Assembly (NCBI GenBank): GCA_022560695.1
Contig: JADFSP010000003.1
Coordinates: 62,001-126,000, forward strand
Source of the DNA: Pseudomonadota bacterium
GTDB lineage: Bacteria > Pseudomonadota > Gammaproteobacteria > Steroidobacterales > Woeseiaceae
Direction: 5' to 3'
DNA length: 64,000 nucleotides
Shown: piece after piece, positions 9,530 through 18,526 of the stretch
How positions within the stretch are numbered: the first letter of the stretch is position 1
Layout of the letters: every line of letters begins with the position of its first letter
Made by a program: the position numbers and the translations under genes
Notes under the pieces: generated by a model
What the model was told of the DNA's origin: nothing
Database searches by the model: none
What the model saw: only the letters and a program-made list of their open reading frames with translations

Positions 9530-10077
9530 GCCCGCGCAGCATTGTCGTGTTCATCGTCCTGGCCGCCGCTACGCTAGGCAGCTGGTATCTGTCGCGATTC
9601 GACAGCCACGACAGTGATCGTGAGTTGCCGCTCAATCCCGTCTATCGTGGCTATTATCTGAAATCAGCGCGCATCCTCGGCACCGGATCCGACGGCCATG
9701 CACTCTACGAAATCCGGGCCGAATATGCAGAGCAGAAAGAGGACGAGAGTATCGAATTCACGGTCGTGCAGGTCCGTTACTCGCCGGACAGCAATGTACC
9801 CTGGAGCATCAAGGCCGACACCGCGACGATCTTGCCGAATGACCAGCGCATCCTCTTGCGAGGCCATGTCGTGGCTATCAGTTCAAACGGCGGCAGAGAC
9901 ACCGAGATTCGCACCGAATTCCTTGAGCTGGATCCAGAAAATTACCGCGCTGAAACTGACGCACGTGTGCAGATCCGTATCGGCGCCCGAAGTATCACGG
10001 CGACCGGCATGCTAGCATCGCTGCAGGACAACCATATCGAATTGAAGTCCAATGTCAGTGGCAAATTTATGCCGTAA
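9526..10077 (+). CDS. lptC: LPS export ABC transporter periplasmic protein LptC
   Basis: LptC is the bitopic inner-membrane protein that hands LPS from LptB2FG to LptA. The 183-residue reading has one N-terminal membrane segment (SIVVFIVLAAATLGSWYL) and a periplasmic beta-jellyroll: YYLKSARILGTGSDGHALYE, WSIKADTATILPNDQRILL, and TGMLASLQDNHIELKSNVSG near the end. The frame is open further upstream, but the GTG at 9526 overlaps the kdsC stop as GTGA, matching the style of this operon and placing the membrane helix at the start. Sequence conservation in LptC is low; position before lptA-lptB supports the call. Confidence 0.92.
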   Translation: MSPRSIVVFIVLAAATLGSWYLSRFDSHDSDRELPLNPVYRGYYLKSARILGTGSDGHALYEIRAEYAEQKEDESIEFTVVQVRYSPDSNVPWSIKADTATILPNDQRILLRGHVVAISSNGGRDTEIRTEFLELDPENYRAETDARVQIRIGARSITATGMLASLQDNHIELKSNVSGKFMP

Positions 10078-10098
10078 CGCAACTGATATGATGCATTC

Positions 10099-10743
10099 AT
10101 GAATTTTTCTGGCCTTTTGCTGCTTCTCCTCCTGTTGCCCGGCGTCGCGGCGGCGCAACTCACCACCCTGCGCCTGCCCATATCGCTCGACGCCGATTCT
10201 ACCGACTACGACGGCAAGAATTCGATGCTGATGTTTCGTGGTCTCCGGCTGACCCAGGGCAATATCGGCATTGAGGCGGACGAGGGTCGCGCCAGCAAAC
10301 TCGATTTTCAAGACAGCGTATGGCATTTCTCAGGCAACGTCATCATTGACGTCGAGAACGGACACATCGAATGCGACTCTGCAGACCTGCAATTCATAAA
10401 TCACGAGCTCAAATTTGCGACGATCGCAGGAACGCCGGCGACGTTCGAGATGAAGCGGCCCGGCAGCGACGAAGTCACCTACGCCGAAGCAGGTACTCTT
10501 CGCTACGATCTCGAGGCGGGCGTAATCGAGTTTTCCGGCGACGCGACGATCACCGAAGGCGGCAACCAGATATCTTCGAGCTTTCTCGTTTACAACATCA
10601 AAGAGCAACGTATCAGTGCACGATCGACCGGCGACGGCGATGGTAGAGTGAAAATCACCTACACGCCGCCGAATGCGGCCGCGATCGGCAAAGAACAGGC
10701 TGTTAGCGACGACGAGCAGAAAGCCGGAGAAGGAAATCCATGA
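10099..10743 (+). CDS. lptA: Periplasmic LPS-binding bridge protein LptA
   Basis: LptA polymerises across the periplasm between LptC and LptD to carry LPS. The 214-residue precursor has a leucine-rich signal peptide ending VAAAQ (about residue 20). Repeating OstA-type beta units follow: [51 protein letters not shown] and [19 protein letters not shown]. The acidic tail beyond residue 190 is not conserved. Its stop overlaps the lptB start (ATGA), and the upstream gene is lptC. Confidence 0.94.
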   Translation: MNFSGLLLLLLLLPGVAAAQLTTLRLPISLDADSTDYDGKNSMLMFRGLRLTQGNIGIEADEGRASKLDFQDSVWHFSGNVIIDVENGHIECDSADLQFINHELKFATIAGTPATFEMKRPGSDEVTYAEAGTLRYDLEAGVIEFSGDATITEGGNQISSSFLVYNIKEQRISARSTGDGDGRVKITYTPPNAAAIGKEQAVSDDEQKAGEGNP

Positions 10744-11465
10744 GCATCCTCAGTGTTCAGGATATCTCAAAGAGCTACAAACTCCGCAAAGTCGTCAAGA
10801 GCCTGTCTCTGGAAATAAAAAGCGGTGAAGTCGTCGGGCTGCTGGGGCCGAATGGAGCCGGCAAGACCACCGCATTTTATATGATCGTCGGTCTGATCGT
10901 CGCCGACAAAGGCAAAATCCTGCTCGACGGGCAGGACCTCACGGTCCTGCCGATGCATCGTCGCGCAAAAATCGGGCTTGGTTACCTCCCTCAGGAGGCA
11001 TCGATATTCCGCAAACTGACGGTCGAGCAGAATATCCTCGCAATCCTGGAGAACCGCAATGATCTCGACCGCGCCGGCCGTGAAGAGGAACTCGAAAAAC
11101 TGCTGGCCGAGCTTCACGTCGGTCAAGTGCGCACGAGCCTGGGCATCAGCCTGTCCGGCGGCGAGCGGCGGCGTGTGGAGATTGCCCGCGCACTGGCCGC
11201 GAACCCGCTGTTCGTCCTGCTCGATGAACCCTTCGCTGGCGTCGACCCGATATCCGTTCTCGACATACAACGCATAATCAGACACTTATGTGAACGCGAC
11301 ATCGGCGTGCTGATTACTGACCATAATGTCCGGGAAACGCTCGGAATTTGCGCCAGAGCCTATATACTGAGTGACGGAAGCCTGATCGCATCAGGCTCGC
11401 CGGCCGAGATACTGGAAAATCAGCACGTACGAGAGGTGTATCTCGGACAGGAGTTCAAACTCTGA
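10740..11465 (+). CDS. lptB: LPS export ABC transporter ATP-binding protein LptB
   Basis: LptB is the cytoplasmic ATPase that powers LPS extraction through LptFG. The 241-residue protein has Walker [11 protein letters not shown]-loop [17 protein letters not shown], the [15 protein letters not shown] signature and Walker [14 protein letters not shown], followed by the H-loop [10 protein letters not shown]. All are intact and match LptB rather than generic transporters. It overlaps lptA by four bases and is followed by rpoN, the conserved order in gammaproteobacteria. lptF and lptG are not in the window. Confidence 0.97.
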   Translation: MSILSVQDISKSYKLRKVVKSLSLEIKSGEVVGLLGPNGAGKTTAFYMIVGLIVADKGKILLDGQDLTVLPMHRRAKIGLGYLPQEASIFRKLTVEQNILAILENRNDLDRAGREEELEKLLAELHVGQVRTSLGISLSGGERRRVEIARALAANPLFVLLDEPFAGVDPISVLDIQRIIRHLCERDIGVLITDHNVRETLGICARAYILSDGSLIASGSPAEILENQHVREVYLGQEFKL

Positions 11466-11490
11466 GGCAAACTCAACGGAGGGCTGTAAC

Positions 11491-11524
11491 GATTCTGCGA
11501 AGTTTGATTGCACCGCGCAGAATC
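11491..11524. other. Hairpin between lptB and rpoN
   Basis: GATTCTGCG (11491-11499) and CGCAGAATC (11516-11524) form a perfect nine-base inverted repeat with a 16-base loop in the 94-base gap. There is no T run after it, so it is not a classic terminator; it may slow read-through or be a protein-binding site. Confidence 0.4.
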
Positions 11525-11559
11525 GAACGCAGATTGAGAGGCACCGGAACCATCCGTTC

Positions 11560-12954
11560 ATGTTGAAACCTTCGCTGCAGCTAAAACTCGGGCAAACGCT
11601 GACAATGACGCCGCAATTGCAGCAAGCCATCCAGCTTCTGCAACTGCCGATTCTTGATTTGAACGCGAAGATACAGGACGCGCTCGAAGAAAACATCATG
11701 CTCGAGATGGAGGATCTGCCGGACGTCCCGCAGACCAGTCCCGAGACGACGGCCGAAATCGAAACCATCAAGGCCGAAGACAGCTGGTATGAGCGTTCGA
11801 GCCAGCGTATCCAGGATGGCGGCTGGAACGGTGAAGGCCGCCCAAGCAGCGAATTCGCCGACGAGTCCGGACAATCGCTGCGCGAGCATCTCCTGTGGCA
11901 ACTCGAGATGGAGAATTTCACTCCGCGGCAGTTTTTGATCGGCGAAGCACTCATCGATGCGATCAACGACGATGGTTACCTGACCGTCGAACTCGACGAA
12001 ATCGCCGCCATCATCGAGCCGGAAACCGTAGTCACAAGTGCGGAAATCGACGAGACGCTGCGCAAGGTGCAGCGGCTGGATCCTATCGGCATCGGTGCAC
12101 GCTCATTATCCGAATGCATCATCTTGCAACTGCGGCAGCTCGACCCGGCAACGGCTGGGCTGCAGTCTGCGATCGACGTCGCATGCGCACACCTCGACCT
12201 GGTCGCAGACCGTGAATACGGCGAGTTACGTCGCTGCCTGCGAACGTCGGAGGACGAGCTGCATGCTGCACTCGCGCTCATAAAGAGTTGCCATCCGAAA
12301 CCGGGCCAGGCCGTCAGTCCGGCTGCGCCGGAATACGTGATACCAGACGTATTCGTGCGCAAAGTCGATGAGCGCTGGCAGGTCGAGATCAGTCCAACGG
12401 GCGTGCCGCGACTGTCGGTTAATCAGCAATACGCTAAAATTCTGCGCGGCAGCGGCGATCACTCGGCATTGCGAGCGCAGTTACAGGAAGCTCGCTGGTT
12501 GATCCGGAGCCTGGAAATACGCAACGAAACGCTGACGAAAGTCGCCACATCTATTGTGTCGAGGCAGACCGCGTTTCTCGAGCATGGTGACGAGGCCATG
12601 AAACCGATGGTTCTCAGGGATATCGCCGAGGAAATCGGAATGCACGAATCGACGATTTCTCGCGTGACGACCAACAAGTACATGCATACACCCCGTGGTG
12701 TCTTCGAATTCAAGTATTTTTTTTCGAGCCATTTGTCATCGGCAGACGGCGAAGAACAGTCATCAACATCGGTACGCGCAAAGATCCGCAAGCTAATCGG
12801 CACCGAAGACCCTGCGAAGCCGCTGAGTGACAGCAGCATCGCCAGCCTGCTTGCGGACGATGGAATCAAGGTTGCGAGACGGACGGTTGCGAAGTACCGT
12901 GAGGCCATGAACATTGTTTCGTCGAGTGAACGGCGACAATGCACAGACAATTAG
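11560..12954 (+). CDS. rpoN: RNA polymerase sigma-54 factor RpoN
   Basis: Sigma-54 directs RNA polymerase to -24/-12 promoters that need AAA+ activators, typically for nitrogen, motility and stress genes. The 464-residue protein starts with the activator-contact region I (LQLKLGQTLTMTPQLQQAIQ), passes through an acidic region II, and ends with the DNA-binding region, including the RpoN box ARRTVAKYRE at about 439-448. The helix-turn-helix segment EIGMHESTISRVTTNKY is intact. It sits between lptB and hpf, the standard place. No -24/-12 promoter was found in this window by eye. Confidence 0.97.
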   Translation: MLKPSLQLKLGQTLTMTPQLQQAIQLLQLPILDLNAKIQDALEENIMLEMEDLPDVPQTSPETTAEIETIKAEDSWYERSSQRIQDGGWNGEGRPSSEFADESGQSLREHLLWQLEMENFTPRQFLIGEALIDAINDDGYLTVELDEIAAIIEPETVVTSAEIDETLRKVQRLDPIGIGARSLSECIILQLRQLDPATAGLQSAIDVACAHLDLVADREYGELRRCLRTSEDELHAALALIKSCHPKPGQAVSPAAPEYVIPDVFVRKVDERWQVEISPTGVPRLSVNQQYAKILRGSGDHSALRAQLQEARWLIRSLEIRNETLTKVATSIVSRQTAFLEHGDEAMKPMVLRDIAEEIGMHESTISRVTTNKYMHTPRGVFEFKYFFSSHLSSADGEEQSSTSVRAKIRKLIGTEDPAKPLSDSSIASLLADDGIKVARRTVAKYREAMNIVSSSERRQCTDN

Positions 12955-13084
12955 GTGGTGTTCGCAACACAAGGGGGGAGTCGGCGACGGTTGTAGTGAG
13001 AGTACCAAGACGCGAACTCAGTCCTGATTCGGCGGGGGGCGATCAGGCCGGGTACGCACAAACTGACAAGAATGGGAGGCAATT

Positions 13085-13405
13085 ATGCAGTTGAATGTTT
13101 CGGGCCATCACGTCGAAGTAACTGAGTCCCTCAGAGGTTATGTCACCACCAAAATAGAGCGACTGGAGCGTCATTTTGAAATCGTATCCGACGTGCACTG
13201 TATCCTGACTGTTGAGAAACTCAGACATAAAGCGGAAGCAACAGTGAATGTAAACGGTGATACGATTTACGCCGACGCCACTGAAGAAGACATGTATGCA
13301 GCAATCGATGGCCTGGTGGACAAGTTGGATCGACGAGTAAAGAAGCTCAAGGAAAAGCTTGCCGACCATCACGCAAGAGACACATGCAAGAGAAATTTCG
13401 TCTAA
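13085..13405 (+). CDS. hpf: Ribosome hibernation promoting factor (short HPF)
   Basis: Short HPF binds the 30S subunit near the decoding site and helps form inactive 100S ribosome dimers in stationary phase. The 106-residue product has the family start MQLNVSGHHVEVTESLRGYV, then ERHFEIVSDVHCILTVEKLRH and YADATEEDMYAAIDGLVDKL, ending in a lysine-rich helix. Length marks it as the short form without the C-terminal dimerisation domain. A strong GGGAGG lies just upstream of the ATG. It follows rpoN, whose cluster it belongs to across gammaproteobacteria. Confidence 0.95.
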   Translation: MQLNVSGHHVEVTESLRGYVTTKIERLERHFEIVSDVHCILTVEKLRHKAEATVNVNGDTIYADATEEDMYAAIDGLVDKLDRRVKKLKEKLADHHARDTCKRNFV

Positions 13406-13471
13406 TCCGGTCTTCTGCCAGTACAGCAGGTCGACCGCGCAGGTCATTACACGGCAAACAGCTGAATCACG

Positions 13472-13966
13472 ATGTTGCTCGAAGAAATCATAAAATCCGA
13501 CACAGTCTTGTGCAACGCGCATGCGCGCAGCAAGAAACACTGTCTGGAAATCCTCAGTGAATTGCTCGTACGGCCCACGCCCGCGATCGCCAGTGAAGAT
13601 ATTTTCGAGAGCCTGATTGGGCGCGAGCGCCTCGGCTGCACCAGCCTCGATAATGGCGTCGCTTTTCCCCATTGCCGCGTCAAGGGTCTCGACAAAAGCA
13701 CTGCCGCTCTGATCAAGCTGTCCGAGGTTGTGGATTTTGATTCACCGGACGGTGAACCGGTTGATTTGATATTCGGGCTAATGGTGCCCAAGGTTCTCGA
13801 TGCGAGTCATCATGCCGATATCTGTATGATCACGACCCTGTTGAGCGATCATGCGCTGCGCGTGCGTCTGCGTGACGCGACCACGAGTAGCGATCTTTTC
13901 GATGCACTCCTGCGGGGCAGCGTGACGGCCGCGGACGATGATCTGAAAACCGCCCAGGGATCCTGA
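13472..13966 (+). CDS. ptsN: Nitrogen-regulatory PTS EIIA component PtsN
   Basis: PtsN (EIIA-Ntr) is the final phosphoacceptor of the regulatory nitrogen PTS and controls potassium transport and nitrogen-related functions by its phosphorylation state. The 164-residue protein is a single PTS EIIA type-2 domain. Residues RERLGCTSLDNGVAFPHCRV hold the active histidine (His67); the family usually has IAIPHCR or VAIPH, so the Phe before Pro is a mild variant. The usual partner NPr (ptsO) is not downstream of rapZ here. The ribosome-binding site is weak. Confidence 0.94.
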   Translation: MLLEEIIKSDTVLCNAHARSKKHCLEILSELLVRPTPAIASEDIFESLIGRERLGCTSLDNGVAFPHCRVKGLDKSTAALIKLSEVVDFDSPDGEPVDLIFGLMVPKVLDASHHADICMITTLLSDHALRVRLRDATTSSDLFDALLRGSVTAADDDLKTAQGS

Positions 13967-13997
13967 CACCGATCCTGATGCGGCCAGGAGGTGACTG

Positions 13998-14888
13998 GTG
14001 TCCGAGGAGATGCGCCTAATCATAGTCAGCGGCTTGTCCGGATCGGGCAAGTCAATCGCGCTGCACGTTCTCGAAGACCTTGGCTATTACTGCGTCGACA
14101 ATCTGCCCGCCGCCCTTCTCAAGTCTGCCGTCGATGAGATCACTTCGGACGCCGGGCCGCACGGCAAATTGCTCGCCGTCGCCATCGATGCGCGCAATCG
14201 TCAAAGAGATCTTCAGGCGCTGCCACGCCTTATTCAGGAATTCCGCGAACAGAAAATACACACTGACGTACTATTTCTTCAAGCTAGCGACAATATATTG
14301 TTACAGCGCTACGCCGAGACGCGAAGGCGCCACCCGTTGGCAGAACATGGCACCGCATTGCGGGCCGCGATCGCCAAGGAGCGGGAAATACTCTCGGAGG
14401 TGATCAATTCGGCCGACCTGATTATCGACACCTCACGAACCAGTATTTACGAATTGGCCGACGCCATTCGCGAGCGTGTCGACCGTCGGAGCAGCGACAC
14501 ATTGTCTGTTCTGATCGAGTCGTTCGGATTCAAGAACGGAATTCCCGCAGACGCGGACTTCGTGTTCGACATGCGTTGTCTTCCGAACCCGTATTGGACG
14601 GTCGAGCTCCGAGGCCTCACAGGACTGGACACCGAAGTCACGACCTTTCTTGACAATCAGGAAAGTTTCGTCGCAATGCATGCTGATATTCTGGCGTTTC
14701 TCGAACGCTGGATTCCAGAATACCGGACCGCACATCGCAGCTTTCTAACCGTCGCTATCGGTTGCACGGGTGGCCAGCATCGGTCAGTTTATATGACTGA
14801 AAAACTCGCGACTTCTTTGCGCGCCCAACACGAACTTGTACTGGCGCGCCACAACGAACTCGGCAACAGGCGCGTCAGCAAGTCGTAG
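13998..14888 (+). CDS. rapZ: RNase adapter protein RapZ
   Basis: RapZ binds sRNAs such as GlmZ and delivers them to RNase E, sensing glucosamine-6-phosphate in enterics. The 296-residue protein has a Walker A at residues 12-19 (GLSGSGKS), the CVDNLPAALL segment, a DFVFDMRCLPNPYW stretch, and the C-terminal AIGCTGGQHRSVYMTEKLA signature. The GTG at 13998 is chosen because AGGAGGTGA lies six bases before it; the ATG four codons on is too far from that site. It follows ptsN by 31 bases, as is usual. Confidence 0.95.
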   Translation: MSEEMRLIIVSGLSGSGKSIALHVLEDLGYYCVDNLPAALLKSAVDEITSDAGPHGKLLAVAIDARNRQRDLQALPRLIQEFREQKIHTDVLFLQASDNILLQRYAETRRRHPLAEHGTALRAAIAKEREILSEVINSADLIIDTSRTSIYELADAIRERVDRRSSDTLSVLIESFGFKNGIPADADFVFDMRCLPNPYWTVELRGLTGLDTEVTTFLDNQESFVAMHADILAFLERWIPEYRTAHRSFLTVAIGCTGGQHRSVYMTEKLATSLRAQHELVLARHNELGNRRVSKS

Positions 14889-15035
14889 AGCGAGCCGTGC
14901 GCGTTGCGCGCAAGACAGTTACACTCGCGTAATCTGACGCACCCGCATCGTACAGCGGGCATGCATTACCCGCCGGGATATCGCATCAACTGACGCGCAA
15001 TAGATGCCGTATCCGGGCCAGCCGGGGCCGAATCC

Positions 15036-16385
15036 ATGCAAACGAGAGAGCACACCCAGGCCAGTTTGCGACTGCTGCGCGAGCAACTCGACAGTGGTCG
15101 AATGCGTTCTGCCCGGCTCATGATCAACAGCCTGCACCCGGCCGAGATCGCGCGACTGCTCGAATCGTTGCCGTTACGCGAACGCGCCGTTCTTTGGGAA
15201 ATGATCGATTCCGAAGACGAGGGAGATGTCCTTGTCGAGGTGGCCGAGGAAGTCCGCGATGGCCTGATCGAGGGCATGCAGGCCGAGGAACTCATCGCCG
15301 CAATGGAAGGCATGGAACTCGACGACCTGGCGGACTTGTTTGCCGATCTGCCGGAAACGGTTGCGCAACAAGTTCTACAATCGCTGGACAAGCTCGATCA
15401 GGAACGCCTGCAACGGGTCCTGGCGTACGACGAGGACAGCGCGGGCGGCCTGATGAACGTCGACATCGTGACTGTGCGTCCCGATGTCACGCTTGAAGTC
15501 GTTGCTCGATACTTGCGCGCTGTAGGCGAAATACCGGATGGCACTGATCTGATGTTCGTTGTTGATCGCGACAACAGATACGTTGGCTCACTGTTTCTGT
15601 CACGGCTCCTGACGAACGATGTCGATACGATCATCTCAAGCATCATGTCGACGGACGTCATGCCGATTCCGGCAAACACGCCATCAGCACAGGTAGTCTG
15701 GGAATTCGAGAATCGCGATCTCCTGTCTGCGCCTGTCGTTGACGACGACAACAGGGTAGTCGGGCGAATAACAGTTGACGACGTTGTCGACGTGATCCGC
15801 GACGAGGCCGAGCACTCATTGATGAGCGCCGCCGGTCTCGATGAAGAAGATGACATGTTTGCCCCGGTCGTAAAGAGCGCGGGCCGCCGTGCACTGTGGC
15901 TGGGCGTAAACCTGTGCACGGCATTTCTTGCGGCCTCCGTCGTCGAACTTTTTCAGACGACGCTCGACAAAATTGTGCTACTCGCCGTATTGATGCCAAT
16001 CGTACCCAGCATGGGCGGCGTTGCTGGAAACCAATCTTTGACGATTATCACGCGCGCAATCGCCCTGGGGCAGATTGACAGGACGAATGTGCGCGGAATT
16101 CTGCGCAAGGAATTGGCCGTGGGACTGCTCAACGGCGCTGGCTGGTCAATCGTCGTCGCGGCATTTACCTACCTCTGGTTTGGCGACTGGCAAATTGGCG
16201 GCCTGATTGCCATCGCGATGGCCATCAATCTGGTCGTCGCGGCACTGGCCGGATTCAGCATACCGCTGATTCTGAAGCGGATGAACATTGATCCCGCGTT
16301 GGCCGGCGGGGTCGTGCTGACCACAGTGACTGACGTCATTGGCTATATGACATTCCTTGGCCTCGGTGCGGCCCTGCTGATGTAG
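15036..16385 (+). CDS. mgtE: Magnesium transporter MgtE
   Basis: MgtE is a Mg2+ channel of the inner membrane gated by cytosolic Mg2+. The 449-residue protein has the N-terminal MgtE superhelical domain (HPAEIARLLESLPLRERAVL, then LADLFADLPE), a pair of CBS domains (about 140-265), a plug helix and five C-terminal membrane helices. The conserved pore stretch VPSMGGVAGNQSLTIITRA and the helix with GGVVLTTVTDVIGY, whose acidic residue binds ions, are intact. It follows rapZ after 147 bases that contain no ptsO gene. Downstream lies a REP-like cluster and the convergent patatin gene. Confidence 0.95.
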   Translation: MQTREHTQASLRLLREQLDSGRMRSARLMINSLHPAEIARLLESLPLRERAVLWEMIDSEDEGDVLVEVAEEVRDGLIEGMQAEELIAAMEGMELDDLADLFADLPETVAQQVLQSLDKLDQERLQRVLAYDEDSAGGLMNVDIVTVRPDVTLEVVARYLRAVGEIPDGTDLMFVVDRDNRYVGSLFLSRLLTNDVDTIISSIMSTDVMPIPANTPSAQVVWEFENRDLLSAPVVDDDNRVVGRITVDDVVDVIRDEAEHSLMSAAGLDEEDDMFAPVVKSAGRRALWLGVNLCTAFLAASVVELFQTTLDKIVLLAVLMPIVPSMGGVAGNQSLTIITRAIALGQIDRTNVRGILRKELAVGLLNGAGWSIVVAAFTYLWFGDWQIGGLIAIAMAINLVVAALAGFSIPLILKRMNIDPALAGGVVLTTVTDVIGYMTFLGLGAALLM

Positions 16386-16436
16386 GACGGCCTTTACGGC
16401 CAGGACGACCTTATGTCGCGGAGCACAGGGATGTGC

Positions 16437-16527
16437 GTAGGAGGGCCTTCAGGCCCGAATGAGTCTGCACCCTGTCGCGGCTTCAGCCGCGAATCGTTCG
16501 GGGTCGTTCGGGCCTGAAGGCCCTCCT
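16437..16527. repeat. Nested REP-like palindromic repeats
   Basis: Three palindromic units lie between the convergent mgtE and patatin genes. The first (16439-16459, core GGGCCTTCAGGCCC) recurs as an exact inverted copy at 16507-16527. Between them is TCGCGGCTTCAGCCGCGA (16475-16492). A degenerate unit with GGCC-TTTAC-GGCC sits at 16388-16400. The GTAGGAG...CTTCAG style is that of REP elements mobilised by RAYT transposases in other gammaproteobacteria; no RAYT gene is in the window. A short T run follows at 16532-16536, so the block may double as a terminator. Confidence 0.8.
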
Positions 16528-16543
16528 GCCCTTTTTGTGACGT

Positions 16544-17764
16544 CTATTCTGCCGGGTGAAATGCGCTCAGATCCCGTTGGATCCAGCTCGGCGCAAACAG
16601 GCGAGGCACGTCCGCACCCGTTGTAAAGTCGATCAACTGGCTCGCGACTTTCATCGCGTCGCGATAACCGAGGTCGATGAGTTCGCGTGTATACGTTTGC
16701 TCAAACAACAAAAAGCTGAGCAGGCGATTTTCGCTGGGATTCTTGCCGCCAACACCGCGCAACAGGGCGCGGATGGCGAACGGCAATTCCTGTCGATGTC
16801 TGTGTGCGATAACACGCAGGTCTGCACTTGGGACAATCAGCATCGTATCGATGGGCCGCAATCTGGCAATCGAACCAGTGCGCTTTTCAGGCGCCACCGA
16901 ATCGATGATCTGGTTGATACGAGTTATTCGTTCGAGATCAGAGTACAGGCCGTCCATGAAGAGTGTATCGAGCATGTATCCGGCGATCTGCGAATAACTC
17001 GGATACGCCTGCGGACGCTCCGGGTCGGGTGCTTTGTCGGCCGTCTCGTCGCGAACGCCAATGACGAGCAGGCGGTCAGCGCCAAGATGAACTGCCGGGC
17101 TAAGAGGCGTCGCCTGGCGCATGGCCCCGTCGCCGAAATATTCCCCATCGATGAGCACTGGCGGAAAAATCATCGGCACAGCAATGCTCGCCATGAGGTG
17201 ATCGAGATTGAGCTGGCTGCGCCTTCCGATACGTCGCGTGCGTGACCAATCCGCGTGCTGGCTCGATGCCTGGTAAAATGACGTTGAGCGGGCCGATCCA
17301 TACCCTGCGGCGGTCACCGTGACCGCTTCGAGCCAACCGTGATTGATCGCGTCCTGAATGCGTGGAAAACGCACATTGCGACTCAGTAGCGCCCGCAACG
17401 GTGAGTTATCCAATAACGACTTCGGCATACCGACGAACAATCCGCCAAGTAAGATGGCGCTGAACCAATGCAGGCTGCTCCTGAGCATTGTGAGGTGGTC
17501 GGTTCGGTACACCTGGTTGCAATGAAAGTTGCCCCATACGCGCTCCAGTTCCGCAACGGCCACGCGAAAACGCCGTGCCCTTGACGCCAGAACCACTGTA
17601 TTGAGGGCGCCAGCCGAGGTACCGCTGATAATGCCGAACGGATTGATGGTGCCCTTCGGCAGAAGCTCGGCGATTGCCTTGAGCACGCCGACCTGAAATG
17701 CGCCACGCGCGCCGCCGCCCGGGAGCACCAGCGCCGTTTTTACCTGCTTTGGCTGCGGATCCAT
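16544..17764 (-). CDS. Patatin-like phospholipase family protein
   Basis: This is a serine lipid acyl hydrolase with a Ser-Asp dyad. In the 406-residue reading the oxyanion-hole motif is PGGGARGAF (15-23), the nucleophile elbow is GTSAG with Ser50, and the catalytic aspartate is in GDGAMR (Asp212). A hydrophobic stretch FSAILLGGLFVGM near 101-113 could associate with membrane. No signal peptide is seen, so a cytoplasmic or inner-face location is inferred. The open frame extends 46 codons upstream, but the ATG at 17764 has AAGG seven bases before it and begins close to the fold. Substrate unknown. It is divergent from the peroxiredoxin gene. Confidence 0.85.
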   Translation of the reverse strand: MDPQPKQVKTALVLPGGGARGAFQVGVLKAIAELLPKGTINPFGIISGTSAGALNTVVLASRARRFRVAVAELERVWGNFHCNQVYRTDHLTMLRSSLHWFSAILLGGLFVGMPKSLLDNSPLRALLSRNVRFPRIQDAINHGWLEAVTVTAAGYGSARSTSFYQASSQHADWSRTRRIGRRSQLNLDHLMASIAVPMIFPPVLIDGEYFGDGAMRQATPLSPAVHLGADRLLVIGVRDETADKAPDPERPQAYPSYSQIAGYMLDTLFMDGLYSDLERITRINQIIDSVAPEKRTGSIARLRPIDTMLIVPSADLRVIAHRHRQELPFAIRALLRGVGGKNPSENRLLSFLLFEQTYTRELIDLGYRDAMKVASQLIDFTTGADVPRLFAPSWIQRDLSAFHPAE

Positions 17765-17818
17765 GGATTTGCCTTGTACGTTACCTGTCCCGGGTTTTGC
17801 CGCCCAACGTCGAATCGT

Positions 17819-17824
17819 ATTATA
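17819..17824 (-). promoter_or_regulatory. Candidate -10 element for the patatin-like gene
   Basis: A perfect TATAAT reads on the minus strand at 17824-17819, about 55 bases ahead of the patatin ATG. No convincing -35 lies 16-18 bases upstream. On the plus strand a perfect TTGACA (17828-17833) lies close by without a good -10, so the divergent promoters cannot be fully assigned. Confidence 0.35.
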
Positions 17825-17920
17825 GTGTTGACAATCCCGTTGGCGATTTTCTCCCGCTGTATCCCTAAGGTATACAACCGACCGCTGCGGCATAATCATC
17901 ACATGACCGGATCTAACCCG

Positions 17921-18475
17921 ATGAAGCGCATACTCCTCACTGTACTTTCATTCGCCACCGCGTTGGTGGCCGGATCATTCGCGGCTGCTGCGCCCAACGT
18001 CACTGTTGGCCGGCCCGCACCCGAATTCGAGCTACCGGACCAGAGCGGTCAGCTGCACTCGCTCGAGGATTACCGGGAACGGTGGGTCGTTCTGTATTTC
18101 TATCCAAAAGACCAGACGCCGGGTTGCACGACCGAAGCTTGTCAATTTCGTGACAACATATTTGCGTTCCGCGATCTCAACGCGCAGATACTCGGTGTGA
18201 GCCTCGACAACGTTGGATCGCATAAGAAATTCGCCGACAAATACGGACTGCCGTTTCCATTGCTCGCCGACCCGGATGGCACGACGGCCGATGCCTATGG
18301 CGTCAAGACCCGGATGTTTGGAATGAAAGTCGCCAAGCGGCAGACGTTTCTGATCGATCCGGATGGCAATATCGCCAAGCACTACGAAACGGTGAAACCC
18401 GCGACACATTTCGCCGAAGTACTCGCCGATCTGAAGTCGCTTGGCGCTGGCGAGCCTTCAAAACAATCCCCGTAA
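17921..18475 (+). CDS. Exported thioredoxin-dependent peroxiredoxin (Bcp/PrxQ type)
   Basis: This is a peroxidase that reduces hydroperoxides using a thiol partner. The 184-residue product begins with a signal peptide, MKRILLTVLSFATALVAGSF ending near AAAA, then a thioredoxin-fold domain with the PrxQ motif TPGCTTEACQF: peroxidatic Cys69 and resolving Cys74 five residues on. YFYPKD and the late RQTFLIDPDGNIAKHY segment fit the family. Export to the periplasm is inferred from the signal; most Bcp proteins are cytoplasmic, so this is a secreted variant. An ATG at 17903 is an alternative start. Confidence 0.9.
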   Translation: MKRILLTVLSFATALVAGSFAAAAPNVTVGRPAPEFELPDQSGQLHSLEDYRERWVVLYFYPKDQTPGCTTEACQFRDNIFAFRDLNAQILGVSLDNVGSHKKFADKYGLPFPLLADPDGTTADAYGVKTRMFGMKVAKRQTFLIDPDGNIAKHYETVKPATHFAEVLADLKSLGAGEPSKQSP

Positions 18476-18526
18476 CTTCAGCGGGCGTTTCGGTCGGCGC
18501 GCGACCGGCTCCTCCACGACCTCGCT

